Counted from the first letter of the stretch, positions 1 to 4,990 are shown. The stretch is DNA of 5,343 nucleotides from Nanobdellota archaeon (GCA_018812465.1 JAHJCS010000185.1:1-5343); one strand, 5' to 3'. Notes: generated by a model from the sequence alone, not told the origin. Program-made: numbers and translations.

Positions 1-63
1 AGACTTTATAGAATGCAGGCGTAGCTTGTTGGCCATTGCCCTGAGCTGTTTTGTTTCAACCAT
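1..63 (-). CDS. tkt: Transketolase, N-terminal end (partial, runs off the left edge)
   Basis: Only the first 21 codons are in the window. The peptide begins MVETKQLRAMANKLRLHSIK, which resembles the opening helix of transketolases of the type 'LK..ANRLRI.SI.ATT', just before the conserved SGHPT segment; that segment would lie beyond the edge. Transketolase is a thiamine-diphosphate enzyme of the cytoplasm that moves two-carbon units between sugar phosphates in the non-oxidative pentose phosphate pathway. An in-frame TAA lies two codons upstream of the ATG (separated by AAG), so this is the first possible start in the frame. A TATA-like box 27 bases upstream suggests a leaderless or nearly leaderless transcript. 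The nearby rpe and rpiB genes on the same strand support the call. Some archaea split this enzyme into N- and C-terminal subunits, and which form this is cannot be told. The assignment rests on 21 residues plus context. Confidence 0.62.
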   Translation of the reverse strand, partial: MVETKQLRAMANKLRLHSIKS

Positions 64-88
64 CTTTTATGATGGCTAATCTCCTGAG

Positions 89-98
89 ATATATAAAA
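89..98 (-). promoter_or_regulatory. TATA box of the transketolase gene
   Basis: Read on the minus strand this is TTTTATATAT, a good match to the archaeal TATA box. Its downstream end is about 27 bases before the ATG at 63, which puts the transcription start within a few bases of the start codon. A GGAG lies at 81-84, but it is 17 bases from the ATG and would fall outside such a transcript, so it is probably not a ribosome site. Confidence 0.6.
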
Positions 99-250
99 GT
101 TTTGTGTGGAGACATTTATTGGAGCATACATATCTTCTTAATCTAAATGACTTAGGGAGCAGGTATCAGTGGGCAGGGACTGGATAATGGATTGAAGCAA
201 GCTTGATAATCTTTGGCGAGATTTAGGGCATAGCACCCCAAATAATAAAG

Positions 251-258
251 TTTATATA
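251..258 (+). promoter_or_regulatory. TATA box of the cysteine-repeat lipoprotein gene
   Basis: The sequence TTTATATA is preceded by the purine-rich AATAATAAAG, suitable as a TFB recognition element. Transcription would start about 25 bases downstream, near 280-284. That leaves a short leader that just includes the Shine-Dalgarno sequence at 284-289. Confidence 0.6.
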
Positions 259-283
259 CCACTTATTCATAATTTGATTAAAC

Positions 284-289
284 GAGGTG
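284..289 (+). promoter_or_regulatory. Ribosome binding site that sets the lipoprotein start
   Basis: GAGGTG ends six bases before the ATG at 296. It overlaps an in-frame GTG at 287, which would otherwise give a start three codons earlier. Because the GTG is part of the ribosome site itself, the ATG at 296 is the better start. Confidence 0.7.
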
Positions 290-295
290 TCTACT

Positions 296-1273
296 ATGAA
301 AAAGATGATTTTAGTTGTATTAAGTTTGTTGTTTGTTTCTATATTTCTGGTTGGCTGTGCCCAAGAAGAGGTTTCTGACGCAGAACTGGATACTCAGCTG
401 GAACAGCTCTCTGATGCAGAACTGGACCAGGCGATCAATACTGTAGAAGCTGGTGATACAGGAGACCTGGCTGGACAGGCATTTATGGTATCCAGAAGAA
501 TACCTACAGCTCCTAGAACCCAATTCTTAGCATCTGCTTACAGGGTTAAAGTCAATAGACTGCAGTCTAATGCAATCAGTGTCCAGATCAGATGCGGCGA
601 TAATGCATGCAAGATGGGTGTTGAAGATATTGAAGGGAAATCTTTCTGCCCTAAGGATTGCGGAGGTCTTACTTGCGGTGATAATGCATGCAAGATGGGT
701 ATAGAAGACAATCCAAACTCAGCTTATTTTTGCGCCAAGGACTGCTTCCCTTGCGGTGATGCAAAGTGCAAGATGGGTGTTGAGGATGTTCAGGGAGACA
801 ACTTCTGCGCAAAAGATTGCATCAAATGTGGTGATGCAAAGTGCAAGATGGGTATAGAAGATGATTCTAACTCTGAATATTTCTGCGGAAAGGACTGTGG
901 TGTGGTTGTGTGCGGAGACAATGCTTGTAAGATAGGCGTAGAAGACAATCTTAACTCAGAATCTTTCTGTGCTAAAGACTGCTTCCCTTGTGGTGATAAT
1001 GCATGTAAGATGGGTGTAGAGGATATTGAAGGAGATAACTTCTGCGCTCAGGACTGTGGAGGCTTGGTCTGCGGAGACAATGCATGTAAGGTAGGTATTG
1101 AGAACAACCCTGAGTCTTACTATTATTGCGCTGAGGACTGTGGAGATGTAATAACCAATGGTGTAGTTACTAATGGAGTAGTCTCCAATGGTGTGGGAAC
1201 TACTGTTGTAGATGCCAGTGGTGTAGTCACTAATGGTGTAGTAACAAACCCAGTTGGCTCAAATACTCAGTAA
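296..1273 (+). CDS. Predicted lipoprotein with seven four-cysteine repeats
   Basis: This is a 325-residue protein of unknown function, predicted to be exported and lipid-anchored. Residues 1-20 form a signal peptide (MKK, then a hydrophobic stretch) ending in the lipobox LVGC, with Cys21 as the likely lipidated residue. Residues 27-50 are acidic and hold two copies of SDAELD twelve residues apart, followed by LAGQAF near residue 60. Residues 100-282 are seven tandem repeats of 24-28 residues with the pattern C-G-D-x-x-C-K-x-G-[VI]-E-[DN]-x(5,6)-[FY]-C-x-x-D-C, giving 28 cysteines with no others in the mature chain apart from Cys21. Residues 287-318 are a low-complexity tail rich in TNGVV. Similar short C-G-D/N...C...E...C..DC motifs occur in many predicted surface proteins, but I cannot name a family. 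The cysteines could form disulfide-bonded microdomains or bind metal; nothing here decides this. The gene has its own promoter, ribosome site and terminator, and is the only complete gene on the plus strand. The start at 296 is preferred over GTG at 287. Confidence 0.85.
   Translation: MKKMILVVLSLLFVSIFLVGCAQEEVSDAELDTQLEQLSDAELDQAINTVEAGDTGDLAGQAFMVSRRIPTAPRTQFLASAYRVKVNRLQSNAISVQIRCGDNACKMGVEDIEGKSFCPKDCGGLTCGDNACKMGIEDNPNSAYFCAKDCFPCGDAKCKMGVEDVQGDNFCAKDCIKCGDAKCKMGIEDDSNSEYFCGKDCGVVVCGDNACKIGVEDNLNSESFCAKDCFPCGDNACKMGVEDIEGDNFCAQDCGGLVCGDNACKVGIENNPESYYYCAEDCGDVITNGVVTNGVVSNGVGTTVVDASGVVTNGVVTNPVGSNTQ
374..445 (+). repeat. Two-copy 36-base repeat encoding SDAELD segments
   Basis: Residues 27-38 and 39-50 of the lipoprotein are related twelve-residue units, both starting SDAELD. 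The DNA copies share most bases (TCTGAYGCAGAACTGGA at the start of each), pointing to a local duplication. The segment is acidic, probably helical, and sits directly after the lipid anchor, so it may act as a spacer. Confidence 0.7.
593..1141 (+). repeat. Seven tandem coding repeats, four cysteines each
   Basis: The units start at 593, 674, 752, 827, 911, 989 and 1070 and are 72-84 bases long. Each encodes cysteines spaced C-x4-C-x12 or x13-C-x3-C. Units 1, 3 and 6 have the short middle loop with a central glycine (IEGKSF, VQGDNF, IEGDNF). Units 2, 4, 5 and 7 have a loop one residue longer, containing NS or ES. The DNA is clearly related between units (for example TGCGGTGATAATGCATG recurs) but has diverged, so the array is not a recent expansion. 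Confidence 0.9.
1154..1249 (+). repeat. Low-complexity tail repeats encoding TNGVV
   Basis: Residues 287-318 contain five copies of a [TS]NGV[VG] or SGVV unit, with DNA of the form AATGGNGTAGT repeated. It is rich in Thr, Asn, Gly and Val and has no cysteine. It may be a flexible or beta-prone extension, or a substrate for glycosylation; the sequence does not settle which. Confidence 0.65.
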
Positions 1274-1282
1274 ACATAACCT

Positions 1283-1335
1283 GTCTATCTTAGGATAGAC
1301 TATTTCTTTTATTCTTTTTCTTTTATTATTCTTTT
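1283..1335 (+). terminator. Hairpin plus T-rich terminator of the lipoprotein gene
   Basis: A perfect 7-base-pair stem, GTCTATC (1283-1289) with GATAGAC (1294-1300), encloses a TTAG loop nine bases after the stop codon. It is followed by about 35 bases that are nearly all T with scattered A and C. The T tract lies only on the plus-strand side, so this serves the lipoprotein gene and not the convergent gene. Archaeal termination relies mainly on T tracts, which fits. Confidence 0.75.
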
Positions 1336-1409
1336 ATGATCTATTTCAGATGGGTATCTAAATCTTATTTTTATATCCTATAATTATACCAAATCAGAAT
1401 TAGTTTATT

Positions 1410-2387
1410 CTACTTCAGAAATATATTCCTCTGGTTCCTTTTGCTGAACATGAACCTGTCATCAGTATGTTTCCTAGATTCCTTGACAAACTCTGTGATC
1501 TCTGCAATCTTTGCAGACATCTCATCAGCATAATAAAGAGCGACAGCCTCAGGTATCATCGGCTCTTTAGGGCTTCCATACTCAAGCCTTCCATGATGGC
1601 TTGCAACTATATGCAGCAGCTTGTTCTTGAGGTCAGGATCAAATCCCTGGATCCTGCTGATTCTTTTCTCGACAAATATCAGGCCCATTGGCAGGTGGCC
1701 TATGAGCTGGCCTTTCTCTGTTCCCTTAATTCTGGTTGTGACCTCAAGCTCTTCCATCTTGCCTATATCATGCAGCAATGCTCCTGCTATCAAAAGGTCC
1801 TTGTTAAGATCAGGGAACTGCTTGTGACTGAGAATGCAGTAATTTACCACCTCTACTGTGTGCTGCAATAATCCTCCTGTCCAGTTATGGTGGACCTCAA
1901 TTGCTCCTGGATGCTTCTTGAATCTTTCCTCAAAATCAGTGTCAGTGAATATCTCTGTGAGAAGCTGTTTTAGATTAGGATTCTTAACAAATGTTATGGT
2001 CTCTTTCAGTCCATCATACATCTTGTTGACATCTCCTTTTGGAGGCTTTATGAACATTGATGGCTCATACTGGCCAGGTTCAAGTATATCAAATCCCATT
2101 GGCTCATTTGTAGCTATCTGCAGCTTATTATTATAATTGGATATCTTGCCTTGCACATGAACGACAGAGTCCTGTTTTATCCTCTCATAGAGCGCATTGA
2201 CAAGCCTTTCATCCTCAGGTCCCCAGAACTTGTATTCAATTGTGGCTCCTGTCTGGTCTGAGACCAGCAGAGTAAAAGAATATCCTTTGGAATACTTCTG
2301 AATGCCTCTTTTTATCTTGACAACAAAGATGTCATCTATTATCTGGCCTTCCCTGAGCTCTGATATGAGATATTTCCTTGAATACAT
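1410..2387 (-). CDS. OB-fold/HD-domain 3'-5' exoribonuclease, YhaM family
   Basis: The 325-residue protein has the two-part layout of YhaM/CBF1 nucleases, which are close to 314 residues in Bacillus. Residues about 12-95 form an N-terminal OB-fold for nucleic acid binding. An HD metal-dependent phosphohydrolase domain covers about 130-305. All expected HD residues are present: His166-His167-Asn-Trp, Gln175-His176, His206-Asp207 in LLHDIGK, His231 in GHLPMG, His264-His265 in SHHGRLEYGSP, and Asp288. The SHHG.LEYGSP..PMIPEA stretch is typical of YhaM. Family members degrade RNA, and in some cases single-stranded DNA, from the 3' end using divalent metal in the cytoplasm; activity of this protein is inferred. 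The start ATG has no ribosome site but a TATA box 28 bases upstream, indicating a leaderless transcript separate from the eno operon. It is convergent with the lipoprotein gene. Another nucleic-acid-linked HD phosphohydrolase activity is possible. Confidence 0.9.
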   Translation of the reverse strand: MYSRKYLISELREGQIIDDIFVVKIKRGIQKYSKGYSFTLLVSDQTGATIEYKFWGPEDERLVNALYERIKQDSVVHVQGKISNYNNKLQIATNEPMGFDILEPGQYEPSMFIKPPKGDVNKMYDGLKETITFVKNPNLKQLLTEIFTDTDFEERFKKHPGAIEVHHNWTGGLLQHTVEVVNYCILSHKQFPDLNKDLLIAGALLHDIGKMEELEVTTRIKGTEKGQLIGHLPMGLIFVEKRISRIQGFDPDLKNKLLHIVASHHGRLEYGSPKEPMIPEAVALYYADEMSAKIAEITEFVKESRKHTDDRFMFSKRNQRNIFLK

Positions 2388-2414
2388 TGTAGATAATGAG
2401 TTATTAGAAGTGGG

Positions 2415-2421
2415 TTATAAA
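2415..2421 (-). promoter_or_regulatory. TATA box of the YhaM-like gene
   Basis: On the minus strand the sequence is CAAAAGGTTTATAACC, with TTTATAA as the box and the A-rich bases before it as a possible TFB element. It ends 28 bases before the ATG at 2387, predicting transcription from just upstream of the start codon. No ribosome site is present in the 15 bases before the ATG. Confidence 0.55.
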
Positions 2422-2432
2422 CCTTTTGGTTT

Positions 2433-2452
2433 GAGAAAAATATGATAAGAAA
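2433..2452 (-). terminator. Possible T-rich terminator after rpe
   Basis: On the minus strand, a few bases past the rpe stop, the sequence is pyrimidine-rich with CTTATC and then ATTTTTCTC. There is no hairpin, but short T runs can terminate archaeal transcription. It lies just upstream of the TATA box of the YhaM-like gene. The evidence is weak, and readthrough into that gene is possible. Confidence 0.3.
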
Positions 2453-2461
2453 GTTTAAGCA

Positions 2462-3097
2462 TTAATTTGCAATCTCTTCTCTTAACAGCTCTATTGCCTT
2501 GACTGGATCATGAGCTATGAATATTCCTGTTCCGACAACGAACTTGTTGGCTCCTGCCTGCTTGACAGCATGGATTGTCTTTATATTGATGCCTCCATCA
2601 ACCATGATATCCAGGTCTGGAGCAATATCCCTCAGCTCTTTTATCCTAAGGATCATCTCAGATATTATCTCCTGGCCTCCTCTGCCAGGCTCAACAGCCA
2701 TGACAAGCACAATGTCAACATCTTTAATGAATGGTTTTATCCTCTCAAGAGGTGTTCCTGGCTTTAGCGAGATGCCTGCTCTGCAGTCCTCATCTTTTAT
2801 CAGCCTGATGACTGATGCAGGATCTTTTGTTGCCTCTATATGGAATATTATTGTGTCAGCTCCTGCTAATGCATAATCAGGCACAAGATGCTGCGGGTCA
2901 ACTGTCATGAGATGCACAATCATTCTTAGATCTGTATTGATCTTTACCACTTCATCCACTGGAAATGACTTGCCTTCTACAAATATCCCATCCATCACAT
3001 CAATGTGGATGCTGTCAACCTGATGCTTTAGCAGGTCAGTATATTTCTGCACATCTTTTTCTACAGAAAGCATTGAAGGGATTATCTCATACTTCAT
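2462..3097 (-). CDS. rpe: Ribulose-phosphate 3-epimerase
   Basis: This 211-residue TIM-barrel enzyme interconverts ribulose-5-phosphate and xylulose-5-phosphate in the cytoplasm. Family landmarks appear in order: PSMLS at 7-11, IHIDVMDGIFV at 30-40 with His31 and catalytic Asp33, HLM at 62-64, FHIEAT at 85-90, LKPGTPL at 111-117, EPGRGGQ at 136-142, VDGGIN at 166-171 with the second catalytic Asp167, and GTGIF at 189-193. The length is slightly below the usual 215-225 and nothing essential is missing. The phosphate loop reads PGRGGQ where most members have PGFGGQ. The start codon overlaps the rpiB stop as ATGA, and a GGTGA lies four bases upstream, so translation is probably coupled to rpiB. 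It is the last gene of the eno-rpiB-rpe operon. Confidence 0.95.
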   Translation of the reverse strand: MKYEIIPSMLSVEKDVQKYTDLLKHQVDSIHIDVMDGIFVEGKSFPVDEVVKINTDLRMIVHLMTVDPQHLVPDYALAGADTIIFHIEATKDPASVIRLIKDEDCRAGISLKPGTPLERIKPFIKDVDIVLVMAVEPGRGGQEIISEMILRIKELRDIAPDLDIMVDGGINIKTIHAVKQAGANKFVVGTGIFIAHDPVKAIELLREEIAN

Positions 3098-3585
3098 AAT
3101 TTCACCATATCAAGTTTCTTTATCCTTCTCTGATGTCTTTTTATTCCTGAGAATTCTGACTTCAGCCATACACTGATGATCCTGATCTCATCTTTGTATT
3201 TTGCATTTCTGCCCCTTAGGCACAGCACATTCGCGTCATTGTCATGCCTTGACATCCTGGCAGAGTAATCATCATAAGCAGCTACTGCCCTTATTCCTTT
3301 TATCCTGTTTGCTGCAATGCACATCCCTGTTCCACTGCCGCATATCAGTATTCCTTTGCTGTCTTTCTTCTTCTTTACAATATCAGCGACTTTCTTTGCA
3401 ATGTCAGGATAATCAACAGGATTCTTGTCATAAGTTCCTACATCAACAATGTTAATCCTCATGCTTATAAGGAATTCTTTGACTTTCTCTTTTAGGTTCA
3501 GGCCAGCATGATCCGAGCCTATTACTATGAATCCTTTGACAGCATTCTTTCCTGTTTTTTTTGGTGAGTTTCTTATCGTCAGCAT
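3094..3585 (-). CDS. rpiB: Ribose-5-phosphate isomerase B
   Basis: The 163-residue enzyme of the RpiB/LacAB family interconverts ribose-5-phosphate and ribulose-5-phosphate, the step before Rpe. Landmarks are IGSDHAGLNLKEKVKEFL (22-39, Asp25-His26), DVGTYDKNPVDYPDIA (48-63), CGSGTGM (82-88, catalytic Cys82), AANRIKGIRA (91-100), SRHDNDANVLCLRGR (112-126, His114), and the C-terminal signature RHQRR (150-154). The protein carries about 18 extra residues before the first strand, basic and probably flexible. This start is supported by GAGG eight bases upstream, and no other ATG or GTG start precedes the SDHAG motif. Most archaea use the unrelated RpiA, so a bacterial-type RpiB may mark old gene transfer or a DPANN lineage. 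It lies 39 bases after eno and overlaps rpe by four bases. Confidence 0.95.
   Translation of the reverse strand: MLTIRNSPKKTGKNAVKGFIVIGSDHAGLNLKEKVKEFLISMRINIVDVGTYDKNPVDYPDIAKKVADIVKKKKDSKGILICGSGTGMCIAANRIKGIRAVAAYDDYSARMSRHDNDANVLCLRGRNAKYKDEIRIISVWLKSEFSGIKRHQRRIKKLDMVKL
3102..3106 (-). promoter_or_regulatory. Ribosome binding site of rpe inside rpiB
   Basis: GGTGA on the minus strand lies within the last codons of rpiB, four bases before the rpe ATG. It supports that start and reinitiation after the overlapping rpiB stop. Confidence 0.5.
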
Positions 3586-3593
3586 ATTATATT

Positions 3594-3597
3594 CCTC
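3594..3597 (-). promoter_or_regulatory. Ribosome binding site of rpiB
   Basis: GAGG (in CAGAGGAATATAAT on the minus strand) sits eight bases before the ATG at 3585, in the 39-base gap after eno. It supports the long N-terminal form of RpiB. No TATA-like box is seen in this gap, so rpiB is most likely cotranscribed with eno. Confidence 0.55.
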
Positions 3598-3624
3598 TGG
3601 TCACATCTGATGTTATTCTTATCA

Positions 3625-4857
3625 TCATTTTATGTACTTTGCTTTGCTGCCCAGCTCTTCTTCTATTCTCAGCAATTGGTTGTATTTCTCAACCCTCTCT
3701 CCTCTGCATGGAGCTCCTGCTTTTATCTGTCCGCAGCCAAGGCCTACAACAAGGTCTGAGATGAACGAGCTTTTTGTCTCTCCTGATCTATGGCTTACCA
3801 TCACATGCCATCCATTGTCCAGGGCAAGCTTTGCTGCTTCCATTGCCTCTGTGAGTGTTCCTATCTGGTTTACCTTGAGGAGAAGGGCATTGCATAGCTT
3901 CCGGTCAAGAGCCATGCTTATCCTCCTTGGGTTTGTCACAAGAAGGTCATCTCCTACTATCTGTATCTTAGCTTTCTTCATGAATTCTGACCATGCTGAG
4001 AAATCATCCTGCGCAAAAGGATCCTCAAGAGAGATTATGGGATAATCCTTTATCATAGAGTCATAGATCTCCATCATGTTGTGGGCTTCCCTCTCTTTTC
4101 CTCCAAATTTGTACTTGCCTTTGCTATAGAATTCTGATGCAGCAGCATCAATAGCGAACTTGACCTCTTTCTCGAATCCCAATGATTCAACAGTCTCTAT
4201 AAGGAGGTGCAGTGCTTCCAGCTCGCTCTTGAGATTAGGGGCAAAACCTCCTTCATCACCCACATTTGTAGAATCTTTTCCATAATGCTTCTGTATCACT
4301 TTCTTGAGAAGATGATATGTCTCTGCACCCATCCTTAGGCTCTCATCAAAAGTCTTTGCCTTTGGAGCTATCATGAATTCCTGGAATGCAAGTGCATTGT
4401 CAGCATGCCTTCCACCATTTATTATATTCATGAATGGAATAGGCATGACATTCTTGCCGCCCAATAGCTTGTAAAGCGGAATATTCTGGGCAACAGAAGA
4501 GCATCTTGCGCATGCAAGGCTTGCTCCAAGAATAGCATTTGCTCCAAGCTTTGCTTTGTTGTGCGTGCTGTCAAGCTCAATCATGGCATTGTCAATGTCT
4601 TTCTGATTCCTGACATCCATTCCTTTGAGCTTCTTTGATATTATATTGTTCACATTATTGACAGCATGCTGGACTCCCTTGCCCATGAACCTCTTTGTGC
4701 CATCCCTGAGCTCTACTGCCTCATGGATGCCTGTAGAGGCTCCGCTAGGAACCTGCTCTCTTGCAAAGAACTTCTTGGTGTATACATCAACCTCAATAGT
4801 AGGGTTTCCCCTTGAATCCAGAATCTCTCTTGCTTTGACTTTGGTTATCTTGTGCAT
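3625..4857 (-). CDS. eno: Enolase (phosphopyruvate hydratase)
   Basis: The 410-residue protein is a full-length enolase, slightly shorter than the usual 415-430. It interconverts 2-phosphoglycerate and phosphoenolpyruvate in glycolysis and gluconeogenesis, using magnesium. Visible landmarks are ILDSRGNPTIEVDV (12-25), the mobile loop VPSGASTG (36-43), NGGRHADN (147-154), QEFM with Glu160, VGDEGGFAPN with Glu202, the metal ligands Asp237, Glu278 (LEDPF) and Asp303 (GDDL), the signature LLLKVNQIGTLTEA (325-338) with catalytic Lys328, SHRSGET (355-361) and KAGAPCRGERVEKYNQLLRI (379-398), with Lys379 matching the second active-site lysine. All catalytic residues are present. It is the first gene of an operon with rpiB and rpe. 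A GAGGT five bases before the ATG supports the start. It is divergent from the gene beginning at 5013. Confidence 0.97.
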   Translation of the reverse strand: MHKITKVKAREILDSRGNPTIEVDVYTKKFFAREQVPSGASTGIHEAVELRDGTKRFMGKGVQHAVNNVNNIISKKLKGMDVRNQKDIDNAMIELDSTHNKAKLGANAILGASLACARCSSVAQNIPLYKLLGGKNVMPIPFMNIINGGRHADNALAFQEFMIAPKAKTFDESLRMGAETYHLLKKVIQKHYGKDSTNVGDEGGFAPNLKSELEALHLLIETVESLGFEKEVKFAIDAAASEFYSKGKYKFGGKEREAHNMMEIYDSMIKDYPIISLEDPFAQDDFSAWSEFMKKAKIQIVGDDLLVTNPRRISMALDRKLCNALLLKVNQIGTLTEAMEAAKLALDNGWHVMVSHRSGETKSSFISDLVVGLGCGQIKAGAPCRGERVEKYNQLLRIEEELGSKAKYIK

Positions 4858-4862
4858 GATAT

Positions 4863-4867
4863 ACCTC
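4863..4867 (-). promoter_or_regulatory. Ribosome binding site of eno
   Basis: GAGGT on the minus strand is five bases before the ATG. It implies a transcript with a leader, and so favours the more distant of the two TATA-like boxes. Confidence 0.6.
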
Positions 4868-4877
4868 TTTTTGACTG

Positions 4878-4909
4878 TTTTATATATACAATATGCTTCT
4901 CATTTATAA
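4878..4909 (-). promoter_or_regulatory. Promoter region of the eno operon, two TATA-like boxes
   Basis: On the minus strand a distal TTATAAAT (4902-4909) is preceded by an A-rich run that could bind TFB. It would start transcription near 4880, giving a leader of about 20 bases that contains the GAGGT. A proximal TATATATAAAA (4878-4888) would start transcription at the ATG itself, leaving out the GAGGT. Which one is used, or whether both are, cannot be read from the sequence. Confidence 0.5.
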
Positions 4910-4921
4910 TTTTTTCTTTGG

Positions 4922-4954
4922 AAAAGTCTTTTAACCCCCTAAGGTGAGACTTTT
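4922..4954 (+). repeat. Inverted repeat between divergent promoters, candidate operator
   Basis: AAAAGTCT (4922-4929) and AGACTTTT (4947-4954) are perfect 8-base inverted repeats separated by 17 bases. An inner ACC/GGT pair lies at 4934-4936 and 4943-4945. The element is just upstream of both the eno TATA boxes and the TATA box at 4983, where a regulator could act on both genes. It is not followed by a T tract and is not placed as a terminator of either gene. Confidence 0.4.
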
Positions 4955-4982
4955 AGTGTTTTGTTTAAATTTGTAGAATATA

Positions 4983-4990
4983 TTTATATA
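4983..4990 (+). promoter_or_regulatory. TATA box of the right-edge gene
   Basis: TTTATATA ends 23 bases before the ATG at 5013. There is no Shine-Dalgarno sequence in the intervening bases. Transcription would begin at or one base before the start codon, a leaderless arrangement. Confidence 0.6.

Noticed and set aside
60..75. CCATC/GATGG hairpin with a 6-base loop
   Set aside because: The stem is only 5 base pairs, it has no T tract, and half of it is the start of a coding region.
2..79. Open frame on the plus strand running from the left edge to a TAA at 77
   Set aside because: It encodes no recognisable motif and lies opposite the transketolase start, which has better protein and promoter support.
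69..86. ATGATGG followed by CTGA, resembling C and D boxes of an archaeal guide RNA
   Set aside because: The C box is imperfect, the spacing is too short, no second box pair is present, and the stretch is the promoter and start of the transketolase gene.
198..205. Palindrome CAAGCTTG
   Set aside because: An isolated 8-base palindrome is expected by chance and does not align with a promoter.
287..295. GTG start for the lipoprotein three codons upstream
   Set aside because: The GTG is within the GAGGTG ribosome site for the ATG at 296 and would have no site of its own.
593..1141. CRISPR-like array suggested by regular 72-84 base repeats
   Set aside because: Both repeat and spacer parts are coding, in one frame, with conserved residues; no constant repeat is flanked by unique spacers.
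1467..2136. Several plus-strand open frames of 68-134 codons
   Set aside because: All are opposite the YhaM-like gene and carry Ser/Leu/Cys-rich peptides typical of antisense frames.
3632..4045. 137-codon open frame on the plus strand
   Set aside because: It lies entirely opposite enolase, has no promoter or ribosome site and shows no recognisable protein features, so it is a shadow of a conserved gene.
4858..4980. Fluoride riboswitch before eno, since enolase is fluoride-sensitive
   Set aside because: No match to the conserved fluoride riboswitch core is visible, and the predicted leader is only about 20 bases or less.
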